DNA of 5,753 bases from NCBI GenBank assembly GCA_944393275.1, contig CALXZQ010000069.1, positions 1 through 5,753 on the forward strand, in the 5' to 3' direction. The notes below the pieces were generated by a model. That model had not been told where the DNA came from and searched no databases. It saw only the letters and a program-made list of their open reading frames with translations. The stretch is from an uncultured Clostridia bacterium (GTDB lineage Bacteria > Bacillota > Clostridia > TANB77 > CAG-508). Position numbers and translations under genes: made by a program. Of the stretch, positions 1 through 5,753 are shown piece by piece (the first letter of the stretch is position 1; the number at the start of each line of letters is the position of its first letter).

Positions 1-428
1 CATTTTACAGTTCCTCTATATACATCTATTATATATGATAACGACTGGAATGTATTAAAAGAAACACCTATTGGTAGAGGAATATTTAAAAGTGGAATTT
101 GCGTATTTAATATGGTATTTATATTTCCTATAATAAAATCTGCATACTTAAAAAAGAATAATATTAATAAATTAACTCCCACATCTATAAATAAGTATAT
201 TAGTTGTTTTTTTCTATTACCTTCATTTCTATCTATACCTTTTCCACAGAAAAAGTCCATTACTGCCAATATTAGCATTATAAATATGTATCTTATTTCT
301 CCCCATGCAAAAAATACAAGGCTTGCTAATATCATTACAGCATTTTTTAATTTTTTGGGTACTGCAAAATAAATTAATAACATTATTGGGAAAAAAATAT
401 ATAAAAATACAATACTGCTGAATACCAT
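1..428 (-). CDS. MBOAT family O-acyltransferase (AlgI/DltB-like), N-terminal part, cut by window edge
   Basis: The frame is open from ATG 428 to the left edge (142 codons seen); the C-terminal part lies outside. The start is well supported: AAAGGAG stands about 6 nt upstream of the ATG. The N-terminus MVFSSIVFLYIFFP, then PKKLKN (residues 24-29) and FFAWGE (39-44), is the typical opening of AlgI-like MBOAT proteins. LPIGVSFNTFQ (118-128) followed by SYIIDVYRG (131-139) matches the family's LPIGISFYTFQ...SYVIDVYRG block. Hydrophobic segments lie at about 4-22, 29-41, 47-60 and 77-94. Members are polytopic membrane enzymes that transfer acyl (often acetyl) groups to extracellular polysaccharide or cell wall polymers. 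The catalytic histidine expected further downstream cannot be seen, so activity and substrate are inferred only. It follows the DUF4358 gene by 82 nt and is probably co-transcribed with it. Confidence 0.9.
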   Translation of the reverse strand, partial: MVFSSIVFLYIFFPIMLLIYFAVPKKLKNAVMILASLVFFAWGEIRYIFIMLILAVMDFFCGKGIDRNEGNRKKQLIYLFIDVGVNLLILFFFKYADFIIGNINTILNTQIPLLNIPLPIGVSFNTFQSLSYIIDVYRGTVK

Positions 429-460
429 TTTTTCTCCTTTAGTCCAAATTCACTTATGCT

Positions 461-503
461 TTAAACAGATATAGCCTCTAAACTGTTTATTTAGAGACTA
501 TAT
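461..503 (-). promoter_or_regulatory. Stem-loop in the DUF4358-MBOAT spacer, with alternative pairing
   Basis: Bases 469-482 and 490-503 form a 14-bp stem with a 7-nt loop (483-489). In the minus-strand RNA the single irregular position is a G-U wobble, whereas in plus-strand RNA it would be a C-A mismatch, so the structure fits minus-strand transcription better. It begins 8 bases after the DUF4358 stop codon. No U-run follows on the minus strand, so it is not a standard intrinsic terminator. The loop (TAAACAG in the RNA sense) is perfectly complementary to CTGTTTA at 468-462 just downstream, giving a competing 7-bp helix. It could be an attenuator, an mRNA-stabilising hairpin or a processing site; which one is unknown. 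Confidence 0.5.
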
Positions 504-510
504 TTTAATG

Positions 511-990
511 TTATTTTGTAATTTCTTGTTCTAGTGTTTCTGCATTTTCTGCGACAATCATGTAAATAGTATTCACAACAGTTCCCATTTTTCTATTTTG
601 AACTAATTCGTATTGTTCTGGTAAATACATACTCCATTGCTCTTCATATTGTTGTGCATATTTATCTAATTCAGCTTTAACAGTATCTACTGTTCCATCC
701 TTAGCTTGAATTAATATATACATAGATGCTTGAACATTCATCATAGGCATTTTTCCAATTACTTTATCTACATTTTCTATATTAATTCCATATGATGAGC
801 TTAATTGTTCTGTTGTAATATCAATTGTAGACATTTCATTAAATGGACTTGAATTAGCAAGTGTTTGTCCAGCAGCATCAATATCTATTGTTTTTACTTC
901 TCCTTTATTGCTTAAAAAGATATATGCACATACTCCAAGTACTACAATAAAGATTATAACAATAATTGCAATTAATGTATTCTTTTTCAT
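511..990 (-). CDS. DUF4358 domain protein, N-terminally membrane-anchored
   Basis: This 159-residue protein has a basic start (MKKN) and one hydrophobic segment at about 5-26, followed by a small extracytoplasmic domain. The pattern QASMYILIQAKDG (87-99), then EEQWSMYLPEQYELVQNRK (116-134), resembles the DUF4358 family, whose members are mostly small secreted or lipoprotein-like proteins of Clostridia. The biochemical role is unknown. Cys21 lies in LGVC, which has valine at the position just before the cysteine, so it is not a canonical lipobox; an uncleaved anchor is as likely as a lipoprotein. The start is secure: AAAGGAGG (996-1003) lies 5 nt before ATG 990. It has its own likely promoter (1019-1047) and precedes the MBOAT acyltransferase gene, which suggests a role on the outer face of the membrane related to surface acylation. 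That link is inference from adjacency. Confidence 0.85.
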   Translation of the reverse strand: MKKNTLIAIIVIIFIVVLGVCAYIFLSNKGEVKTIDIDAAGQTLANSSPFNEMSTIDITTEQLSSSYGINIENVDKVIGKMPMMNVQASMYILIQAKDGTVDTVKAELDKYAQQYEEQWSMYLPEQYELVQNRKMGTVVNTIYMIVAENAETLEQEITK

Positions 991-1018
991 TTTGTCCTCC
1001 TTTTATTTTTTCTTTCAT

Positions 1019-1047
1019 ACTTTACCATATACATAAAAAGATTTCAA
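1019..1047 (-). promoter_or_regulatory. Likely sigma-A type promoter for the DUF4358-MBOAT unit
   Basis: On the minus strand TTGAAA (1047-1042) is followed after exactly 17 nt by TAAAGT (1024-1019). The -10 box is preceded by TGG, an extended -10 (TGn). The -35 box matches the consensus TTGACA at 5 of 6 bases and the -10 at 4 of 6. The predicted start near 1012 would leave a leader of about 20 nt carrying the ribosome binding site of the DUF4358 gene. Position and spacing are convincing, but in such AT-rich DNA chance matches are common. Confidence 0.6.
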
Positions 1048-1056
1048 CGTTTTATT

Positions 1057-1097
1057 CTAGAAATTTTTCTATTTTCAATTTCTCTAGTTGTTTTTTT
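1057..1097 (+). terminator. Weak terminator-like hairpin readable on the plus strand
   Basis: CTAGAAATT (1057-1065) pairs with AATTTCTCTAG (1077-1087), with a 2-nt bulge, and is followed on the plus strand by TTG and seven T (1091-1097). Read on the plus strand it has the shape of an intrinsic terminator, though the stem is AT-rich. There is no plus-strand gene for it to serve. On the minus strand no T-run follows the hairpin, so it is not a clear terminator for the glycosyltransferase gene. The rest of the 151-nt spacer (991-1141) holds the promoter above and nothing else recognisable. Confidence 0.25.
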
Positions 1098-1141
1098 AGT
1101 ATATCTATCTTACTAAGAATTATTCCTATCTATTCCCTCTA

Positions 1142-2689
1142 TTAATCAATTTTTTCATATATATCAAAATATTCTATCTGTCCTATTTTATTTAAATTAT
1201 TCTTTATGTAATTAGTTACTTCATTTGGATTCTGCCAATTTCTAGCATAATTATCATTTTTTATTAAAATCTTTGCATGTACATTCATATTTTTTATCTT
1301 ATCAATTTGTCCTTGTTCCCCTTTACTTCCCAGGTTTCCTTTTAGGAACATATCAAAATCTTTATTATATCTATCTAATGGTATCATATATAAAGCTGCA
1401 TCTGAATCTAATATATAAACCTCATCATTTGAATTAATGTATTCGTCCAAATTCTTTATTAGTTCTAGCTGTCCATCAGACATTTTTATATATTTAAAGT
1501 GTTGTAATTGTGTATAGTCTTTTGCTTCCTTTGTATAGTTGGATATATAAAAAATAGTATTCAAAATATTTATACCTATATATACTAAAATCCATAATTC
1601 TACAAAGGTTTTTAAGAATATTTTTATATACACTTTTATCTTACCTTTTGTCTCTTCAATACTCTTTCCTTTAAGAATAGTTACTACCCTATTAAATACA
1701 TATACTAGAAGAATAGCTCCTGGTGTCGCTCCAATTAAGAAATGTATATTATCTGATATAGGAAAAGCCACTGAAAACATTCCTATTGAATATGCTGCAA
1801 TTGTATTTATTTTCCTGTTATTTTTTATTGAAGAATATAAATATGAAATTACTATAGTTCCAGGTATTAAAATGCTCAATGCTTTTATAATAATCTCTTT
1901 TGATTCTATTAATCCCCAATATGACATCTTATTTGAAAATGTTGCTATTCCAAGAATTGCATAATCCCAAAAATCTGGTAGCGCATTATTTACCAGTAAA
2001 TAAATTAACAACATAATAATTGGTATACAAATAAGTAAAAGTCTTATTATTAAGATATTTCTAAATTCTTTTAAATCCTCTTTTTTTCTAATTAGTACTA
2101 TTTTGTAAAATAATGCTACTATAGAAATAATTATTCCTGTTGATTGTTTTAATAAAATTGTAATTCCTGCTAGTAAGCCTATTAATAAATCTTTCTTAAA
2201 ATTTGATTCTAATATATTTTTATTGTATTTAAATAATTCTATGTATATCATTACTAAAACTACAAAAAGAGTTGCATAATTATAATCAATATTTATATAA
2301 TCTTTAATTACATAAAATAACATAATTAAAAATATTGCTACTACCTTTTTGTTTATTTTTAATTTTACTAGTATTTTATATAACATAAACATAATACTTG
2401 CGTGTAATATTATTGCTAATATTCTCATTGTTAGCAATTCATTTGTAAAGATGTTTAACACTATTCCTGCTAGCATTGGTAGTAATGGTGTTTGAACCAT
2501 ATTAAAATCTTTATATGGAATTAATCCATCAGCTATATTTCTTGCAAAATTATAATTCCATAGTTCATCTAAATCTCCAATTCCTCTATCTAAAATTGTT
2601 GGAGATATTATTAAAGCAATTATTAAATATAGAAATATATTTAATAATACACTCTTATAATTTTCCTTTAAAAAATCTTTTATTTTCAT
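1142..2689 (-). CDS. Polytopic GT-C glycosyltransferase-like membrane protein (GT39/ArnT-PMT type)
   Basis: The protein has 515 residues from ATG 2689. A longer reading from TTG 2701 is possible, but that TTG overlaps the TGGAG ribosome binding site placed 6 nt before the ATG, so the ATG is preferred. About 11-13 hydrophobic segments fill residues 14-385; a soluble tail of about 130 residues ends the chain. The first extracytoplasmic loop holds GDLDELWNYNFARN (D39, D41, E42), then PYKDF (58-62) and TPLLPMLAG. This acidic loop after the first membrane segment is the hallmark of GT-C enzymes of the ArnT/PMT_2 group, where it contributes the catalytic aspartate. Such enzymes use polyprenyl-phosphate sugars on the outer face of the membrane. 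His316 in DNIHF is a second candidate active-site residue. Donor and acceptor are unknown. The gene starts 19 nt after ruvB, probably in one transcript, and ends in tandem stops (TAA TAG). No clear terminator follows. Confidence 0.8.
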   Translation of the reverse strand: MKIKDFLKENYKSVLLNIFLYLIIALIISPTILDRGIGDLDELWNYNFARNIADGLIPYKDFNMVQTPLLPMLAGIVLNIFTNELLTMRILAIILHASIMFMLYKILVKLKINKKVVAIFLIMLFYVIKDYINIDYNYATLFVVLVMIYIELFKYNKNILESNFKKDLLIGLLAGITILLKQSTGIIISIVALFYKIVLIRKKEDLKEFRNILIIRLLLICIPIIMLLIYLLVNNALPDFWDYAILGIATFSNKMSYWGLIESKEIIIKALSILIPGTIVISYLYSSIKNNRKINTIAAYSIGMFSVAFPISDNIHFLIGATPGAILLVYVFNRVVTILKGKSIEETKGKIKVYIKIFLKTFVELWILVYIGINILNTIFYISNYTKEAKDYTQLQHFKYIKMSDGQLELIKNLDEYINSNDEVYILDSDAALYMIPLDRYNKDFDMFLKGNLGSKGEQGQIDKIKNMNVHAKILIKNDNYARNWQNPNEVTNYIKNNLNKIGQIEYFDIYEKID

Positions 2690-2695
2690 AAGAAA

Positions 2696-2700
2696 CTCCA
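2696..2700 (-). promoter_or_regulatory. Ribosome binding site deciding the GT-C start
   Basis: TGGAG on the minus strand lies 6 nt before ATG 2689, good spacing for a Shine-Dalgarno site. The alternative TTG start at 2701 overlaps this site and has no comparable purine-rich motif of its own, so four N-terminal residues are removed from the longest reading. Confidence 0.7.
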
Positions 2701-2708
2701 ATAACCAG

Positions 2709-3713
2709 TTAATTTGTATAAGTTAATCCTAGATGTTCGTATGCTAGTGGCAATGCTATTCTTCCTCTAGGAGTACGTGAGATAAAGCCTTTTTGCATCA
2801 AGAATGGCTCATATACATCTTCTATTGTATCTATTTCTTCTCCTGTTGTTGCAGCTAAGGCTTCTATTCCTACTGGACCTCCAGAATATTTATTTATTAT
2901 AGTAAGTAATATATTTCTATCAGTCTGATCTAAGCCAAAATCATCTATCTCTAATTTATTTAAAGCAATTTTGGCTATATTTAGATCGATATTTCCATCT
3001 CCTAATACTGATGCATAATCTCTTACTCTTTTTAGAATCCTATTTGCTATTCTTGGAGTTCCTCTAGATCTTCTTGCTATTTCCATAGCCGCTTCTTCAC
3101 TTATATTTATTCCTAATATTCCACTTGACCTTGTTACAATCTTCTTTAAATCTTCTGGTTCATATAATTCTAATCTTTCAGTAATTCCAAATCTATCTCT
3201 TAATGGCGTTGCTAATGCACCTGCTTTAGTTGTTGCTCCTATTAAAGTAAATTTAGGTAAATCCAATCTGATTGATCTAGCACTAGGTCCTTTACCTATA
3301 ATAATATCTAATGTGTAATCTTCTAATGCAGGATATAATATTTCTTCTACACTTTTATTTAGCCTATGAATTTCATCTATAAATAATACATCAAATTCGG
3401 ATAAGTTAGTAAGTAGTGCTGCTAAATCTCCTGGTTTTTCTATGGCTGGTCCAGAAGTTATTTTTATATTTGCATTCATTTCATTAGATATAATATTAGA
3501 TAATGTTGTTTTTCCTAGCCCTGGAGGGCCATATAATAAAGTATGGTCTAATGGTTCTCCTCTTTTTTTGGCAGCCTCTATATATACTTTCATTTTTTCT
3601 TTTATTTTAGTTTGTCCTATATATTCAGATAAAGTTTTAGGTCTCAATGAATTTTCTAACCTTTCTTCATCTAAACTATTTAATTCTGGACTAATTATTT
3701 TTTCTTCTTCCAT
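2709..3713 (-). CDS. ruvB: Holliday junction branch migration ATPase RuvB
   Basis: RuvB is the hexameric AAA+ motor that, with RuvA, drives branch migration of Holliday junctions in recombinational repair in the cytoplasm. The product has 334 residues, the usual family length. Numbered from ATG 3713, it shows Walker A GPPGLGKT (62-69), Walker B LFIDEIHR (110-117), sensor 1 GATT (159-162), arginine-finger region RDRFG (172-176) and sensor 2 RGTPRIANR (217-225). The C-terminal winged-helix domain carries GGPVGIEALA (278-287) and VYEPFLMQKGFISRTPRGR (300-318). All key residues look intact. A GTG at 3722 would add three residues but lacks an SD and overlaps the AGGTGA site that serves the ATG. 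No ruvA is adjacent: a promoter and a terminator lie directly upstream, and a glycosyltransferase gene follows. Confidence 0.98.
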   Translation of the reverse strand: MEEEKIISPELNSLDEERLENSLRPKTLSEYIGQTKIKEKMKVYIEAAKKRGEPLDHTLLYGPPGLGKTTLSNIISNEMNANIKITSGPAIEKPGDLAALLTNLSEFDVLFIDEIHRLNKSVEEILYPALEDYTLDIIIGKGPSARSIRLDLPKFTLIGATTKAGALATPLRDRFGITERLELYEPEDLKKIVTRSSGILGINISEEAAMEIARRSRGTPRIANRILKRVRDYASVLGDGNIDLNIAKIALNKLEIDDFGLDQTDRNILLTIINKYSGGPVGIEALAATTGEEIDTIEDVYEPFLMQKGFISRTPRGRIALPLAYEHLGLTYTN

Positions 3714-3718
3714 TTTTA

Positions 3719-3724
3719 TCACCT
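3719..3724 (-). promoter_or_regulatory. Ribosome binding site deciding the ruvB start
   Basis: AGGTGA on the minus strand stands 5 nt before ATG 3713. It overlaps the GTG at 3722 that would begin the longer reading, so the ATG is the better start. Confidence 0.75.
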
Positions 3725-3744
3725 ATATAGTTTTATTCCTTAGA

Positions 3745-3773
3745 ATCATATCATTTTTACTGCAAAAGTACAA
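3745..3773 (-). promoter_or_regulatory. Likely sigma-A type promoter for ruvB
   Basis: On the minus strand TTGTAC (3773-3768) and TATGAT (3750-3745) are separated by 17 nt. The -10 box differs from TATAAT at one base and is preceded by TGA, an extended -10, which can compensate for the weak -35 (3 of 6 matches). It lies between the upstream terminator and ruvB, just where a promoter is needed; initiation near 3738 would give a leader of about 25 nt. Confidence 0.6.
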
Positions 3774-3794
3774 GTGAAATTTTATGTCTAATAC

Positions 3795-3825
3795 AAAAAA
3801 TCACTGAAAAAATTCAGTGATTTTT
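3795..3825 (-). terminator. Intrinsic terminator ending the prs-glycosyltransferase unit
   Basis: Arms 3796-3808 and 3813-3825 form a perfect 13-bp stem around the core TCACTGAA, with a 4-nt loop (3809-3812). Read on the minus strand the hairpin ends in six T (3800-3795). It lies 7 nt beyond the stop codon of the upstream gene. Because the stem starts with an A-run it is symmetric and could also work on the plus strand. It separates the prs unit from the ruvB unit. Confidence 0.9.
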
Positions 3826-3832
3826 GTTTGTT

Positions 3833-4768
3833 TTATTTTCTATATATAAGTTTATATAATTTATTAAACAAATCTATATATCCATACCTATACATTTTAT
3901 TTGCATACCATACATATGGTAGCTCTTTTTTTATAAATGAGCTTTTTAATATCTTGTTATTTCTCCATTCAAAAAAATTAATATCTAAAAAGTTGATAAT
4001 TTCTCTCTCTTTCTCTTTTATATCAATATCTAATTCTTGTTGTTTACTATTTAGTTTTATAACAGAATTTACTCCTAATAAGATAAATGCTATTGCTGAT
4101 AAAATATCTTTATATTGTTCATCATATTTATTTTCTTTTTTATATGTTTCTTTTACTTGTTTTAGAACCTCTTTTAATTCTTCTATATCTTTTAATTCAA
4201 TCTTATTAAATTCAGATTCTTTCATGTATAAATAACATTTTACATCTTCTGCATATCCTATTTTTTCACATCTTGTTAAAGTCTCTAATATAAATAATAA
4301 TTCATTATATTTATTATTCATTTTTAATTTTATGTTTTTTATTTTTTCAGTCTTAAATAGTATATTACATAAATTCCAGTTTAATATTACTATTCTATTT
4401 ATATCATTTCCTATATTTGCTAGATTGAATGATTTTAGTGTATTTTCTTTATAGTCTTCAATGTCTAAATCACATATAATCATATCTTCATTATCTATTT
4501 TTGCATAATCATATACTTTTTCCGCCCATTTGTCTTCAAAGAATGTATTAGAATTAGTAATCGCTGTATATTCTCCACTAGCACATTCAAGCGCTTTATC
4601 GAAGTCCTCCACAACTTTTATATTTTCATAATCCTTTACATCATTTGGGTCATCTGTTATGCAAAACATTTCTATCTCTTTTAATGTTTGTTTTTTTAAT
4701 GAGTTTAGCATTTTTATTTTGTCCTTATTTAGCTTATCCATTAAAACTATTACAGATAAATTATACAT
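3833..4768 (-). CDS. Family 2-like (GT-A) glycosyltransferase with degenerate DXD motif
   Basis: The 311-residue product begins with a GT2-like fold signature: NLSVIVLMDKLNKD (3-16), LNSLKKQTLKEIEMFCITDD (21-40) and ALECASGEYTAI (59-70) correspond to the usual SVIIPVYN, SLLNQTYKNIEIICVDD and AKGEYIAFLDSD blocks. At the place of the metal-binding DXD, however, it reads NSN (72-74). The first acidic pair, D39-D40, is kept. WNLCNILFKTEKIK (131-144) resembles the WNKLF..ELIK element of GT2 enzymes. Residues 190-260 are rich in Lys and Glu and predicted helical; the tail (280-311) is basic and aromatic, possibly membrane-associating. No signal peptide is seen, so it would be cytoplasmic. Either the enzyme tolerates the change or it is an inactive or regulatory paralogue. 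It starts 19 nt after prs, with SD AGGGGG, and is closed by a strong terminator, so it is co-transcribed with prs. Confidence 0.7.
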   Translation of the reverse strand: MYNLSVIVLMDKLNKDKIKMLNSLKKQTLKEIEMFCITDDPNDVKDYENIKVVEDFDKALECASGEYTAITNSNTFFEDKWAEKVYDYAKIDNEDMIICDLDIEDYKENTLKSFNLANIGNDINRIVILNWNLCNILFKTEKIKNIKLKMNNKYNELLFILETLTRCEKIGYAEDVKCYLYMKESEFNKIELKDIEELKEVLKQVKETYKKENKYDEQYKDILSAIAFILLGVNSVIKLNSKQQELDIDIKEKEREIINFLDINFFEWRNNKILKSSFIKKELPYVWYANKMYRYGYIDLFNKLYKLIYRK

Positions 4769-4774
4769 TATGTT

Positions 4775-4780
4775 CCCCCT
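4775..4780 (-). promoter_or_regulatory. Ribosome binding site of the GT2-like gene
   Basis: AGGGGG on the minus strand lies 6 nt before ATG 4768, inside the 19-nt gap after the prs stop codon. It supports this ATG and separate translation of the second gene of the unit. Confidence 0.6.
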
Positions 4781-4787
4781 AATTTTC

Positions 4788-5744
4788 TTACTCTTTCTCT
4801 CTAGTTAGTATCTCACCTAATGGTCTTTTTTCATTTAGTCTCCTAATTGTCTCTGCAAATAATGGTGCTATTGATACAACCGTAATTTTATCTAGTTTTT
4901 TTTCATCTGTCAATGGTATTGTATTTGTCATAACAACCTCTTTTATACTTGATTGTTTTATTCTTTCTATTGCTGGTCCGGATAATACGCCATGTGTACA
5001 TCCTGCATAAATTGCTTTTGCACCAAATTTTTCTAATACTTTTACAGTTTCCATAATAGACCCTGCTGTATCTATTTCATCATCAAATATTATTGCATTT
5101 TTTCCTGTTACATCTCCAATAATTGTATTTGCAATTGCTCTATCATCATTTCCATCACGTCTTTTGTCTACCATTGCTATAGGACAATTAAGATAATTTG
5201 CATATTTATATGCTTTTTTTGAACTTCCTGCATCTGTTGCAACTATTACTAAATCTTCTAAATTCTTCTTTTTAAAGTAATCTTCTAATAAAGCCTCTCC
5301 TGATAATCTATCACAATTGATTTTATTAAAATATGCTTCTATTGAAGGATTATGTAGATCGCATGTTATAACTCTTGTTGCTCCTGCTGCTTCTAATATC
5401 TCAGCTATTAGTTTTGCTGTAATTGGAACTCTTGGTTGATCTTTTTTGTCCGATCTTGAATATGGAAAATATGGTAAAACTACGTTTATATTTCTAGCTG
5501 ATGCTCTTTTTATTGCATCTATTGTAATTAGCAGTTCCATTATTCTTTCATTTACTGGTGGCAAAGAGGTTTGTACTACATATACATCTTGTTCTCTTAC
5601 TGTTTCTAATATTTGAACAAAGTTATTGTCATTTTTAAATTTCATTCGATTTATTTTGCCCATTTCTAATCCTAAGCAATTACATATTTCTTTTGTAAAT
5701 GGTTCTGCATATTCACTACTTGCAAAGATTTTTATATTTTCCAT
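4788..5744 (-). CDS. prs: Ribose-phosphate pyrophosphokinase (PRPP synthetase), divergent form
   Basis: The enzyme transfers pyrophosphate from ATP to ribose 5-phosphate, giving PRPP for purine, pyrimidine, NAD, histidine and tryptophan synthesis in the cytoplasm. The 318 residues match the usual length. Recognisable blocks are PPVNERIMELLITIDAIKRASA (62-83), PYFPYSRSDKKD (91-102), PRVPITAKL (104-112), the signature region CDLH (128-131, H131), catalytic KRR (194-196) and the ribose-phosphate loop DDEIDTAGS (221-229). Several usually fixed positions differ: the ATP-contacting FSDGE block reads FKNDN (36-40), YARQDR reads YSRSDK, the DVGG pyrophosphate loop reads DAGS (171-174) and QIQGFF reads SIEAYF. 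It resembles, as I recall, a divergent clostridial Prs group with FSEGN-type motifs, so it may still be the main enzyme. AGGTAG (5748-5753) precedes ATG 5744; the promoter lies outside the window. A GT2-like gene follows after 19 nt. Confidence 0.92.
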   Translation of the reverse strand: MENIKIFASSEYAEPFTKEICNCLGLEMGKINRMKFKNDNNFVQILETVREQDVYVVQTSLPPVNERIMELLITIDAIKRASARNINVVLPYFPYSRSDKKDQPRVPITAKLIAEILEAAGATRVITCDLHNPSIEAYFNKINCDRLSGEALLEDYFKKKNLEDLVIVATDAGSSKKAYKYANYLNCPIAMVDKRRDGNDDRAIANTIIGDVTGKNAIIFDDEIDTAGSIMETVKVLEKFGAKAIYAGCTHGVLSGPAIERIKQSSIKEVVMTNTIPLTDEKKLDKITVVSIAPLFAETIRRLNEKRPLGEILTREKE

Positions 5745-5753
5745 ATTCTACCT

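Noticed and set aside
61..240. Possible frameshift in the MBOAT gene near the run of seven T at 206-212
   Set aside because: A careful reading with seven bases in the run keeps one open frame through the LPIGVSF block to the window edge, so the gene is not broken here.
112..372. Plus-strand open frame of 86 codons
   Set aside because: It lies opposite the MBOAT gene, whose translation matches a known family over its whole visible length. It has no family resemblance of its own and is a shadow frame.
925..930. Cys21 of the DUF4358 protein as a lipoprotein acylation site
   Set aside because: The residue before the cysteine is valine and the one before that glycine, which does not fit the usual lipobox; not claimed, though not excluded.
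1093..1120. Small inverted repeat TTAGTA/TACTAA after the GT-C gene as a terminator
   Set aside because: The stem is only 6 AT pairs with a 9-nt loop, and no T-run follows on the minus strand; such a repeat is expected by chance here.
3442..3777. Plus-strand open frame of 111 codons opposite the start of ruvB
   Set aside because: It is antisense to intact RuvB motifs and runs across the ruvB promoter region. Its composition is that of reverse-complement coding DNA.
3828..4235. Plus-strand open frame of 135 codons
   Set aside because: It begins at the edge of the terminator hairpin and is antisense to the GT2-like gene. Its Ser/Phe/Leu-rich composition is typical of the complement of Lys/Glu-rich coding DNA.

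Overview
The window is a strongly AT-rich piece of bacterial chromosome in which every supported gene lies on the minus strand, so the transcription order runs from high to low coordinates. AT-rich codons, strong AGGAGG-type ribosome binding sites, TAA stops, TGG for tryptophan, and the combination of a DUF4358 protein with an MBOAT acyltransferase suggest a low-GC Bacillota (Clostridia-type) organism using the standard code. I cannot assign a genus.

Layout in transcription order. (1) 5744-3833: a divergent ribose-phosphate pyrophosphokinase (prs) and, 19 nt after it, a family 2-like glycosyltransferase whose DXD motif reads NSN. A strong intrinsic terminator (3795-3825) ends this unit. (2) A likely promoter (3745-3773) then drives ruvB (2709-3713) and, 19 nt downstream, a polytopic GT-C glycosyltransferase-like protein (1142-2689). 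The SD sequences move the start of ruvB to ATG 3713, instead of GTG 3722, and the start of the membrane protein to ATG 2689, instead of TTG 2701. (3) A good promoter (1019-1047) drives a membrane-anchored DUF4358 protein (511-990). An intercistronic stem-loop follows, then an MBOAT/AlgI-like O-acyltransferase (428 to beyond base 1) that is cut by the left window edge.

Taken together, the window mixes housekeeping (PRPP synthesis, Holliday junction migration) with envelope functions: two glycosyltransferase-like proteins and a probable surface O-acylation pair. The glycosyltransferases are physically linked to prs and ruvB, but nothing shows a functional link. There are no RNA genes, mobile elements, CRISPR arrays or broken genes. 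No stretch longer than about 150 bases lacks a gene. I see no clearly new system. The best leads are the degenerate GT-A protein, the altered ATP site of Prs, the DUF4358-MBOAT pairing and the structured spacer between those two genes.
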